From: Solirubrobacterales bacterium
Lineage (GTDB): Bacteria; Actinomycetota; Thermoleophilia; Solirubrobacterales; Solirubrobacteraceae
DNA length: 12,504 nucleotides
Reading direction: 5' to 3'
NCBI GenBank assembly: GCA_025964065.1
Contig: JAOPZO010000204.1
Span: 1-12,504, forward strand
The notes under the pieces are model-generated. The model was given only the letters and a program-made list of their open reading frames with translations. It had not been told where the DNA came from and ran no database searches. The position numbers and the translations under genes were made by a program. This document shows, in pieces, positions 1-6,393 of the stretch (the first letter of the stretch is position 1; each line of letters opens with the position of its first letter).

Positions 1-921
1 CGGCTCGCCGCGCCGACGACGGCACGCGGCTTCCGGGCCACGCCGGTCTTCGGCACCCTCGGGGCCGCGGCCGCGGTCGCCTCGCTCCTGAAGCTCGACG
101 CCGAAGGCGCCGCGGACGCGATCGCGATCGCCTCGAGCTTCTCGGGCGGGCTCAACCAGATGTGGATCGACGGTACGAGCGAGTACCGCCTTGAGCTGGG
201 CATGGCCGCGCGGAACGGGCTCCTCGCGGCGGAGCTCGCCGCGGCCGGCTTCCACGGCGCAGCCCACTGGTACGAGGGAGACGCCGGGTTCGCCCGCGCG
301 TTCGCCGGCGTGGAGGGCGACGCGGGGGCATGGGAGCTCGGGGAGCGCTGGCGGATCCTCGACGTCACCTACAAGCCGTACCCCGTCTGCGCGATCACGC
401 AGTCGCCCGTGCAGGTCGCGATCGACCTGGCCGTCGAGCACGACCTCGCGCCCGCGGACATCCGCTCCGTGCGGTGCTTCCTCAACCCCGCCGACCGCAG
501 CTACCCGGGAACGGTGAACCCCGGCCCGTTCGGCGACGTCGGCGCGACGCTGATGAGCGCCGAGTACTGCGTGGCGATGGCGCTCAAGCACCGCACCGCC
601 ACGCTGGCCGGGCTCCACGAGTTCGTCGACCCCGTGATCGCGGCGCTCGGCGCCGCCCCCGAGGTGGTCGGCGCCGCGCGGCTGCCGAACCGCGGGGCGC
701 GGGGCGCGATCACGACCAGCGCGGGCGCCGTGCACGCGGGCTCGCTCGTTCCGTCCGCCGAGACCTACGGATGGAACTGGGACGGCATCCTGGCGAACAT
801 CGTGCGGATGGAGCCGGAGCTCGCCGTCTCGCGCGAGCAGCTCGACCGCCTCGAGGAGGCCGTCTGCGCCCTGGTCGACCTTCCCGACGTCCACCCCCTC
901 CTCCAAGGAACCGTCGCATGA
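1..921 (+). CDS. MmgE/PrpD family protein, 3' part (N-terminus outside window)
   Basis: The reading frame is open from the first base and ends at TGA 919-921, giving 306 residues of a family normally about 450 long, so roughly the first third lies upstream. The family includes 2-methylcitrate dehydratase (PrpD), cis-aconitate decarboxylase and MmgE. The sequence shows the family's helical-domain pattern: a Gly-rich segment with SSFSGGLNQMWIDGTSEYRL, followed by LGMAARNGLLAAELAAAGF, then YKPYPVCAITQSPVQVAIDL and the PADRSYPG/AEYCVAMAL stretch of the C-terminal part. The substrate cannot be read from sequence. MmgE/PrpD paralogs are common in actinobacterial catabolic clusters and often act on unknown hydroxy-acids or their CoA-free forms. 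The stop overlaps the ATG of the next gene (ATGA at 918-921), so the two are translationally coupled. An internal ATG at 160 is not the true start, because family similarity continues upstream to base 1. Confidence 0.88.
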   Translation, partial: RLAAPTTARGFRATPVFGTLGAAAAVASLLKLDAEGAADAIAIASSFSGGLNQMWIDGTSEYRLELGMAARNGLLAAELAAAGFHGAAHWYEGDAGFARAFAGVEGDAGAWELGERWRILDVTYKPYPVCAITQSPVQVAIDLAVEHDLAPADIRSVRCFLNPADRSYPGTVNPGPFGDVGATLMSAEYCVAMALKHRTATLAGLHEFVDPVIAALGAAPEVVGAARLPNRGARGAITTSAGAVHAGSLVPSAETYGWNWDGILANIVRMEPELAVSREQLDRLEEAVCALVDLPDVHPLLQGTVA

Positions 922-1958
922 GCGCGCACCCGTTCGACCCCAGGCACGACCTCGTCCACACGCCGGACCTCACCCGGGAGCGCTGGCGCGAGAGCTACTA
1001 CTTCAACTTCTACGACGCGAAGCTCGGCCTCGGCGTCTACTCGAGCATCGGGTACCGGCCGCTGAAGGGCCACTCCGGCGCGCTTCACGCGGTGTGGGGG
1101 CCGGCGCGGCCGACGCTCGTGGCGACCGAACGCGACAAGTCGGAGGTCCACGACGACACGCACCTGGTCACCGGGCTCTCGTACGCCGCGCTCGAACCGC
1201 TCGGCGCATGGCGGATCGCGTTCGACGGCGCGCTGAACGACGCGGGCTCGGACGTGGTCGTCGGCCTCGACGCGATGCAGCCGGTGGCCGACTCCCCGCT
1301 TCCCGGCGTGCCGGTGACCTACGAGCTCACGTTCGCCCCGGACCAGCCTGCGTACAAGTATCGCGAGGACCCGGAATGGGACGGACTCTTCGACGGGCAC
1401 GTCGACGAGGTCGGCCGCGTGACGGGCACCATCACCGTCGACGGGGAGACGCACGCATTCGACGGCCGCGGCTGCAAGGACCACTCCTGGGGCGTGCGCG
1501 ACTGGGCGCGACCCAAGGGCTGGCGCTGGGCCGACATGCTCTTCGAGGAGGGGCCGGAGGTGAGCTTCTGGCGCGTCACGTTCGACGGGACGCGATGGAT
1601 CCACGACGGCTGCGTCTACGCCGACGGGGCGACGGAGCCGGTGCTCGACTTCGAGGAGACGCTGACCTTCGCGCCGCGCGAGCGCGCGGACCGGCCGGCG
1701 GAGTGGGCCTTCCGGCTGACGACCGAGAAGCGCGAGCTCCGGGGTCGCGCGGAGATCCTGCGCGTCGTCCCGCTCCTGTTCCCGATCCGCGACGAGCACG
1801 GCGTGAAGGCGACGATGTGGAACGACCGTACGGTCTACCGCCTCGAGCTCGACGACGGCCGCGTCGGCGTGGGTTCGGCCGAGTTCCAGTTTCGCGTGCC
1901 CGCCGAGGGCCCGGTCCCGCACCCGCTCGTGGCCCCCCCGGTGCTCTCAGCGCGCTGA
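918..1958 (+). CDS. DUF7064-type (CrtC/AttH-like lipocalin fold) protein
   Basis: Encodes 346 residues. The start ATG 918 overlaps the stop of the MmgE/PrpD gene and has a good Shine-Dalgarno, AAGGAA at 905-910, spaced 7 bases. The protein is rich in beta strands and aromatic residues. It carries the motif GRGCKDHSWGVRDW at about residues 183-196, followed by GWRWADMLF, a hallmark of the DUF7064/DUF7065 families, which resemble hydroxyneurosporene synthase (CrtC) and AttH two-barrel lipocalin-like proteins. CrtC hydrates carotenoid double bonds, and other members are putative hydratases or isomerases of hydrophobic terpenoid or steroid-like substrates. The function here is unknown. There is no signal peptide or membrane segment, so it is probably cytosolic. 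The gene's position beside terpene-utilization-like genes fits a hydrophobic substrate, but that is inference. The 3' end overlaps the convergent TetR gene by 12 bases. Confidence 0.8.
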   Translation: MSAHPFDPRHDLVHTPDLTRERWRESYYFNFYDAKLGLGVYSSIGYRPLKGHSGALHAVWGPARPTLVATERDKSEVHDDTHLVTGLSYAALEPLGAWRIAFDGALNDAGSDVVVGLDAMQPVADSPLPGVPVTYELTFAPDQPAYKYREDPEWDGLFDGHVDEVGRVTGTITVDGETHAFDGRGCKDHSWGVRDWARPKGWRWADMLFEEGPEVSFWRVTFDGTRWIHDGCVYADGATEPVLDFEETLTFAPRERADRPAEWAFRLTTEKRELRGRAEILRVVPLLFPIRDEHGVKATMWNDRTVYRLELDDGRVGVGSAEFQFRVPAEGPVPHPLVAPPVLSAR

Positions 1959-2558
1959 CATGCCGCCGAGCACGAGCTCGGCGGCGTGCGCGGAGTACCG
2001 CTCCACCAGCGCGGCGTCGAGCTCCTGACCGAAGCCCTGCTCGAGCAGCGGCCGGGCGGCGAAGAGGAACTCGCAGACGCCGACGACGGAGAAGAAGAAC
2101 AGCGTCGGGTCGAGCGGGCGCCACATGCCGCTCGCCTCGCCGTCGGCGAGCAGTTGCGCGTAGAACGCGCGCGCCGGCGTCGCGAAGCTCGCCCCGATGC
2201 GCGCGACGGACTCGGGGTCGGCCTGCATCAGCCGCTCGTTCATCAGCCGGTTCACGTACGGGAAGCGGACGTAGTTGCGGACGATCTCGCTGACGTGACG
2301 ACGCAGCTTCTCCTTGGGATCGGCGTCGAGCGCGGCGAGGCGCTCAAGCTGCCCCGCGAGCTGCTGAAGCGCGCGCTCGAGGAGCGCGTCGAGCAGGCCG
2401 TCCTTGTTGTCGAAGCAGTACTTGACCATCGCGACGTTGACCTCGGCGCGGCTGCAGATGTCGGCGATGGACGCGCTCGCGGCGTGGCGCTCGAGCAGCA
2501 GCTCGTGCGTGGCGGCGAGCAGCTTCTCGCGCGTGGCTTCGGCTCCTCCGGGCGGCAC
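1947..2558 (-). CDS. TetR family transcriptional regulator (AtuR-like position)
   Basis: With the chosen GTG start at 2558 the protein has 203 residues, typical for TetR. The N-terminal helix-turn-helix runs from about residue 9 to 55: ATREKLLAATHELLLER, then SIADICSRAEVNVAMVKYCF and NKDGLLDALL, the standard TetR recognition-helix pattern (usually ending xxLYxHFxxKxxL, here MVKYCFDNKDGLL). The remaining helices form the ligand/dimer domain. Its ligand is unknown, but from context it is probably a CoA ester or acid of the adjacent pathway. Other in-frame starts are ATG 2621, 2633 and 2669. They would put the inverted repeats at 2582-2607 inside the coding region and overlap the divergent gene, and none has a convincing Shine-Dalgarno, so they are less attractive but not excluded. 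The gene is divergent from the atuA-like gene and likely represses it and itself. The stop region overlaps the DUF7064 gene tail to tail. Confidence 0.87.
   Translation of the reverse strand: MPPGGAEATREKLLAATHELLLERHAASASIADICSRAEVNVAMVKYCFDNKDGLLDALLERALQQLAGQLERLAALDADPKEKLRRHVSEIVRNYVRFPYVNRLMNERLMQADPESVARIGASFATPARAFYAQLLADGEASGMWRPLDPTLFFFSVVGVCEFLFAARPLLEQGFGQELDAALVERYSAHAAELVLGGMSAR
1959..1988. terminator. Hairpin after the DUF7064 gene, inside the 3' end of the TetR gene
   Basis: GCCGCCGAGC (1962-1971) and GCTCGGCGGC (1976-1985) give a perfect 10-bp stem with a 4-base loop (ACGA). It extends outward through one T-G pair and two further pairs to 1959-1988. It begins one base after the DUF7064 stop and falls within the last codons of the TetR gene, so it doubles as coding sequence. 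There is no T tract. A bidirectional or transcription-collision terminator for the converging pair is the best reading. A codon-driven coincidence is less likely given the arm length. Confidence 0.55.
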
Positions 2559-2581
2559 GCGGTCAGACTGTCGGATCCGCG

Positions 2582-2607
2582 CTTGACTTTCAAGTAAACG
2601 TTCATTT
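2582..2607. promoter_or_regulatory. Candidate TetR operator pair in the divergent control region
   Basis: Two inverted repeats lie in the only AT-richer patch of the region. One is a perfect 5-bp-arm repeat, CTTGA-CTT-TCAAG, at 2582-2594. The other is a 16-bp pseudo-palindrome centred on AACGTT at 2592-2607 (AAGTAAACGTTCATTT, 6 of 8 base pairs symmetrical). They overlap by three bases and lie between the GTG of the TetR gene and the ATG of the atuA-like gene. TetR proteins usually bind such sites in their own divergent promoters. In Pseudomonas, AtuR is reported to bind 13-bp inverted repeats in the atuA-atuR intergenic region. Binding here is inferred, not shown. Confidence 0.5.
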
Positions 2608-2610
2608 AGC
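2583..2610 (+). promoter_or_regulatory. Possible promoter for the atuA-like operon
   Basis: TTGACT at 2583-2588 is a good -35 match. A weak -10 candidate, TTTAGC at 2605-2610, follows after 16 bases. Transcription would start about 5-10 bases further on, essentially at the ATG at 2620. The bases before that ATG contain no Shine-Dalgarno, which agrees with a leaderless mRNA, common in actinobacteria. The repeats at 2582-2607 cover this promoter, as expected for repression. The -10 match is poor, so the assignment is tentative. Confidence 0.35.
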
Positions 2611-2619
2611 GTCGGCGGC

Positions 2620-4410
2620 ATGCCCGACCCCATCCGTCTCGGCTGCTGGGCCGCCTTCTGGGGCGACACCAGCAGCTCCGTCGACCAGCTCCTCGACGGG
2701 AGCGAGCTCGACTACCTGATTGCCGACTACCTGTCCGAGATCACGATGGCGCTGCTCGCCCGCGGCCGACAGAAGGATCCGGAGGCCGGCTTCGTCCCCG
2801 ACGCCATCCGCGTGCTGGCCCCGCGGCTGAAGGACATCAAGGCGCGCGGCATCAAGGTCGTCACGAACGCCGGGGCGCTCAACCCGGCCGCGTGCGCACG
2901 GGCGTTCCGGCAGGCCGCCGAGGAGGCGGGCGTCGAGCTCGTCGTCGCCGCCGTCGAGGGCGACGACCTCATGCCGCAGCTCGGCTCGCTGCTCGCCGCC
3001 GGGGCGAAGGACATGTTCACGGGCGAGGCGCTTCCCGAGCAGCCGATGACGATGAACGCCTACCTCGGCGCACGCCCGATCGCCGACGCGCTCGCCGCCG
3101 GCGCCGACGTCGTCGTGACCGGGCGCAGCGTCGACACGTCGATCCTGCTCGGCCCGCTGATGCACGAGTTCGGCTGGAAGGACACGGATTACGATCTGCT
3201 CTCCGCAGGCACGCTCGCCGGCCACGTCGTGGAGTGCGGCCCGCAGTGCACGGGCGGGAACTTCACGGACTGGGACACGGTCCCGGGCTGGGACGACATG
3301 GGCTTCCCGATCGCCGAGTGCTACCCCGACGGCACCGCCATCATCACCAAGCCCGAGGGAACGGGCGGGCTCGTCAGCCCGGGCACCGTCAGCGAGCAGA
3401 TCATCTACGAGATCGGCGATCCGGGCGCCTACGTGATGCCCGATGTCGTCTGCGACTGGCGGAACATCGCGCTCGAGCAGGTTGGCCCGAACCGCGTGCG
3501 CGTCTCCGGTGCGCGAGGGAGCCAGCCGCCGTCGACCTACAAGGTCACCGCGACCCATGCGAACGGCTACCGCTCGATGACCACGGCGATGTTCTCCGGG
3601 ATCGACGCGGCGGCGAAGGCGCGGCGCGTCGGCCACGCGCTCGTCACCCGGACCGAGCGGCTGCTCGCCACGGCGGGCCACGCGCCGCTTGCGGAGTCCT
3701 CCATCGAGGTGATCGGCGCGGGTGACACGTTCGGTCCGGACCGCCGCCAGGACGCGGCCACGGAGGCGGTCGTGAAGATCGGCGTGCGCCACCCGGAGCG
3801 CGAGGCGCTCGACGTGTTCGCCACCGAGTACGCGCCGATGGCGCTCGTCGGCCAGGGCATGACGGGGTTCTTCGGCGGACGCCCGCGTGTCGCGCCGTCG
3901 ATCGAGGTCTTCCACCTGCTGGTCGAGAAGGCGACGGTGACGGTCACCGTGCGCATCCACGACGAGGCGCACCCCGTGGACGTCGCGCCCGGCGCCGGCG
4001 CCGTGACCGGGACGCCGGCGCTCCCGGACCCGGAGGGGGCGCGCGTCCCGGCGGGCGGCGTCCAGGTCCAGCTCCGGCGCCTCGCCTTCGGCCGCAGCGG
4101 CGACAAGGGCGACAACGCGAACATCGGGATCATCGCGCGGCGCCCCGAGTTCGCGCAGGTGATCCAGGACCAGGTGACGACCGAGCGCGTCGCGGCGTTC
4201 TTCGCGCAGTACCTGACGGGCGACGTCAAGCGCTGGGAGCTCCCGGGCCTGCACGCCGTGAACTTCGTGCTCGGCGGCGTGCTCGGCGGCCGCGGCGGCA
4301 CCTCGACGCTGCGCTACGACCCGCAGGGCAAGAGCTTCGCGGCGATGCTCCTCGAGATCCCGATCACCGTCCCCGCCGAGTGGGACACCTCGGGGCTGCT
4401 GGCGCGATGA
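2620..4410 (+). CDS. AtuA family protein (DUF1446), acyclic terpene utilization-like
   Basis: Encodes 596 residues, the full length for the AtuA family. The large N-terminal DUF1446 domain occupies roughly residues 4-450: it starts IRLGCWAAFWGDTSSSVDQL and includes LDYLIADYLSEITMALLA and GIKVVTNAGALNPAA. The smaller AtuA-like ferredoxin-fold domain lies at about 480-590, with LRRLAFGRSGDKGDNANIGI. In Pseudomonas, atuA is the first gene of the cluster for citronellol/geraniol breakdown. Its exact biochemical role is still unknown although it is needed for growth on acyclic terpenes. Here it is first in a five-gene operon with carboxylase subunits and a hydratase, the same neighbourhood type. 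ATG 2620 has no Shine-Dalgarno, so a leaderless start is likely. The stop overlaps the next start (ATGA 4407-4410), indicating translational coupling. The symbol atuA is withheld because many actinobacterial homologs occur outside terpene pathways. Confidence 0.9.
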   Translation: MPDPIRLGCWAAFWGDTSSSVDQLLDGSELDYLIADYLSEITMALLARGRQKDPEAGFVPDAIRVLAPRLKDIKARGIKVVTNAGALNPAACARAFRQAAEEAGVELVVAAVEGDDLMPQLGSLLAAGAKDMFTGEALPEQPMTMNAYLGARPIADALAAGADVVVTGRSVDTSILLGPLMHEFGWKDTDYDLLSAGTLAGHVVECGPQCTGGNFTDWDTVPGWDDMGFPIAECYPDGTAIITKPEGTGGLVSPGTVSEQIIYEIGDPGAYVMPDVVCDWRNIALEQVGPNRVRVSGARGSQPPSTYKVTATHANGYRSMTTAMFSGIDAAAKARRVGHALVTRTERLLATAGHAPLAESSIEVIGAGDTFGPDRRQDAATEAVVKIGVRHPEREALDVFATEYAPMALVGQGMTGFFGGRPRVAPSIEVFHLLVEKATVTVTVRIHDEAHPVDVAPGAGAVTGTPALPDPEGARVPAGGVQVQLRRLAFGRSGDKGDNANIGIIARRPEFAQVIQDQVTTERVAAFFAQYLTGDVKRWELPGLHAVNFVLGGVLGGRGGTSTLRYDPQGKSFAAMLLEIPITVPAEWDTSGLLAR

Positions 4411-5885
4411 GCCTCCCGGCGAAGGTCCTGGTGGCCAACCGCGGCGAGATCGCGGTGCGGATCATGAAGACGCTCCGCCAGCTCGGCATCGCGTCGGTCG
4501 CCGTCTTCCACGCGGAGGACCGTGAGGGCCGCGCCGTGCGCGAGAGCGACGAGGCCGTGGAGCTCTTCGGCGACACGCCGGTGGGCGCGTACCTCGACAT
4601 CGCCGGGATCGTCGCGGCGTGCCGGAGCACGGGCGCGGAGGCGCTGCACCCCGGCTTCGGGTTCCTCTCGGAGAACGCGGACTTCGCGGAGGCGGTCATG
4701 GCCGCGGGCGTCACCTGGATCGGGCCGCCGCCGAGCGCGATGCGCGCTATGGGCGACAAGATCACCTCCACGCGCCTGGCCGCCGAGGCCGGCGTGCCGA
4801 TCCTGCCGGGCTCCGACGGGGCGGTGGCCAGCGCCGAGGCCGCGGTCGCCGCCGCGGAGCTGACGGGCTACCCGGTGCTCGTGAAGGCGAGCGCGGGCGG
4901 CGGCGGCAAGGGCATGCGGATCGCGTCCGATCCGGACGACCTCCGCGAGGCGTTCGGGCGGGCGAGCGGCGAGGCGCTCGCCTCGTTCGGCGACGGCCGC
5001 GTCTTCGTCGAGCGCTACCTCCGCAAGCCGCGGCACATCGAGGTGCAGGTGCTCGCCGACGCGCATGGCCACGTCGTCCACCTGGGCGAGCGCGAGTGCT
5101 CGATCCAGCGTCGGTACCAGAAGGTCGTGGAGGAGTCGCCGTCGCCCTTCGTCGACGCGGCGATGCGCGCGGAGATGGGGGAGACCGCCTGCGCGCTCGC
5201 CCGCGCCGTGGGCTACGTCTCCGCCGGAACGGTCGAGATGATCGCCGACGAGGGCGGGGACTTCTTCTTCCTCGAGATGAATACGCGGCTGCAGGTGGAG
5301 CACCCGGTGACCGAGCTCGTCACCGGGCTCGACATCGTCGCGGAGCAGATCCGCATCGCCGCCGGGGAGCCGCTCGCCCTCGCGCAGGAGGACGTCCGGA
5401 TGGACGGTCACGCGATCGAGTGCCGCATCTACGCCGAGGACGCCGACGCCGGCTTCATCCCCGCGACCGGCCGGCTCGCGCTCGTGCGCTTCCCCGCCGG
5501 TGAGGGCGTCCGCGTCGACCACGGCGTCGTCGAGGGGCAGGACGTCAGCGCCTCGTTCGACCCGATGATCGCGAAGGTCGCCGTGCACGGCGCGACGCGC
5601 GCTGAGGCGATCGCCCGGGGCCGGGACGCGCTGCAGAACACCGTCCTGCTCGGCACCGTCACGAACACGGCGTTCCTCGAGCGCGTGCTCGCGCAGCCCG
5701 CGTTCGCGGCGGGCGAGACCCACACGGGCTTCCTCGAGGAGCACGCCGACGCGCTCGCCGCGAGCTCGGCCGACGCGGACGTGGAGCGCTGCCTGCTCGC
5801 GGCGGCGGCACTCGCGAGCCCGCGCTTCGACCACCGCCTCGCGGCGCCCGAGCCGCTCGCCTCGATGGGCGCCTGGGGGACCTGA
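4407..5885 (+). CDS. Acyl-CoA carboxylase biotin carboxylase subunit (MCC/GCC alpha, N-terminal part)
   Basis: Encodes 492 residues. It would perform ATP- and bicarbonate-dependent carboxylation of biotin on the BCCP encoded next door. Visible motifs in order are KVLVANRGEIAVRI (6-19), HPGFGFLSEN (81-90, usually HPGYGFLSEN), MGDK (115-118), the ATP-grasp glycine loop GGGGKGMR (164-171), RHIEVQVL (209-216), ECSIQRRYQK (230-239) and MNTRLQVEHPVTE (291-303). The biotin carboxylase domain ends near residue 448. About 45 further residues, ending in GAW (488-490), look like the beginning of the BT linker domain of one-chain alpha subunits such as AtuF or LiuD. The chain stops there at TGA 5883. The BCCP gene resumes six bases later in the same frame, so this may be a split or truncated alpha subunit. 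The operon context with an AtuC/LiuB-type carboxyltransferase argues against ordinary acetyl-CoA carboxylase. Confidence 0.93.
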   Translation: MSLPAKVLVANRGEIAVRIMKTLRQLGIASVAVFHAEDREGRAVRESDEAVELFGDTPVGAYLDIAGIVAACRSTGAEALHPGFGFLSENADFAEAVMAAGVTWIGPPPSAMRAMGDKITSTRLAAEAGVPILPGSDGAVASAEAAVAAAELTGYPVLVKASAGGGGKGMRIASDPDDLREAFGRASGEALASFGDGRVFVERYLRKPRHIEVQVLADAHGHVVHLGERECSIQRRYQKVVEESPSPFVDAAMRAEMGETACALARAVGYVSAGTVEMIADEGGDFFFLEMNTRLQVEHPVTELVTGLDIVAEQIRIAAGEPLALAQEDVRMDGHAIECRIYAEDADAGFIPATGRLALVRFPAGEGVRVDHGVVEGQDVSASFDPMIAKVAVHGATRAEAIARGRDALQNTVLLGTVTNTAFLERVLAQPAFAAGETHTGFLEEHADALAASSADADVERCLLAAAALASPRFDHRLAAPEPLASMGAWGT

Positions 5886-5888
5886 CCC
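5883..5888 (+). other. In-frame TGA CCC junction between the biotin carboxylase and BCCP frames
   Basis: TGA at 5883-5885 ends the biotin carboxylase. CCC at 5886-5888 and ATG at 5889 follow in the identical frame. Without the stop the product would be 661 residues (492 + 1 + 1 + 167), the normal size of an AtuF/LiuD-type alpha chain. GGGGGA at 5875-5880 could serve as a Shine-Dalgarno for the second gene. Natural fission, recent nonsense change, readthrough and sequencing error all fit what is visible. Confidence 0.85.
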
Positions 5889-6392
5889 ATGACCTACGAG
5901 ATCACGCTCGGCGCGGGTGACGCGCACGCCGTCGGCGTCACCCGGCACGGCACGCGCGCCACGGTCACGATCGACGGGCTCGCCCACCAAGGCAGCCTGC
6001 GACCGCTCGGCGACGCCTACGAGCTCACGCTCGGGGACCGCACGGAGCGCGCCTGGGTCGTCGTCGACCACGACACGATCCACGTCCACGCGTTCGGCCG
6101 GGGCTGGACGCTCCAGCTCGTCGACCCGGTGGAACGCGCCCGTCGCGGCGTGGATTCCGCGGACGTCGCGACCGCACCGATGCCCGGCACCCTCATCACC
6201 GTGTGCGTCGAGGCCGGCCAGGCCGTCGCGCAGGGTGAGGTGCTCGTCGTGATCGAGAGCATGAAGATGCAGAGCGAGATCGTCGCCACGCGAGACGGGG
6301 AGGTCGCCGAGGTGCACGTCGCGCTCGGCGAGAGCTTCGACCGCGGCGCGCCGCTCGTCGGCCTGGTCCCCATCGACACCGAGGACGTCTGA
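5889..6392 (+). CDS. Biotin carboxyl carrier protein with partial BT domain
   Basis: Encodes 167 residues. The C-terminal 70 or so form a biotinyl domain with the motif VIESMKMQSE at 121-130, placing the biotinylated lysine at K126 (codon 6264-6266). The sequence APMPGTLITV upstream is the typical start of the domain. The first 90 or so residues are a run of short beta strands (TVTIDGLAHQGSL, YELTLGDRTERAWVVVD, IHVHAFGRGWTLQL). These match the second part of the BT barrel that joins the biotin carboxylase and BCCP in methylcrotonyl- and geranyl-CoA carboxylase alpha chains. A free-standing BCCP of the acetyl-CoA carboxylase type would not have this barrel. The protein therefore looks like the detached C-terminal third of a one-chain alpha subunit. 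It starts in the same frame six bases after the upstream stop codon begins, with GGGGGA (5875-5880) about 8 bases before the ATG. It shuttles carboxybiotin to the carboxyltransferase encoded one base downstream. Confidence 0.9.
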   Translation: MTYEITLGAGDAHAVGVTRHGTRATVTIDGLAHQGSLRPLGDAYELTLGDRTERAWVVVDHDTIHVHAFGRGWTLQLVDPVERARRGVDSADVATAPMPGTLITVCVEAGQAVAQGEVLVVIESMKMQSEIVATRDGEVAEVHVALGESFDRGAPLVGLVPIDTEDV

Positions 6393-6393
6393 G

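Noticed and set aside
330..917. 5' extension of the DUF7064 frame back to 330
   Set aside because: The extended part is Arg/Pro-rich shadow of the MmgE/PrpD gene. ATG 918 has a well-placed AAGGAA site and begins the family-like sequence.
765..1922. 385-codon minus-strand frame across the DUF7064 gene
   Set aside because: Antisense shadow with no family features. The plus-strand gene has a Shine-Dalgarno and the GRGCKDHSWGVRDW motif.
2559..2669. N-terminal extension of the TetR gene to ATG 2621, 2633 or 2669
   Set aside because: The extra residues have no TetR similarity and would place the inverted repeats and the divergent start inside coding sequence. Kept only as an alternative, since no start has a good Shine-Dalgarno.
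2602..4254. 550-codon minus-strand frame opposite the atuA-like gene
   Set aside because: Low-complexity charged translation with no recognisable family, lying over a clear AtuA protein; GC-driven shadow.
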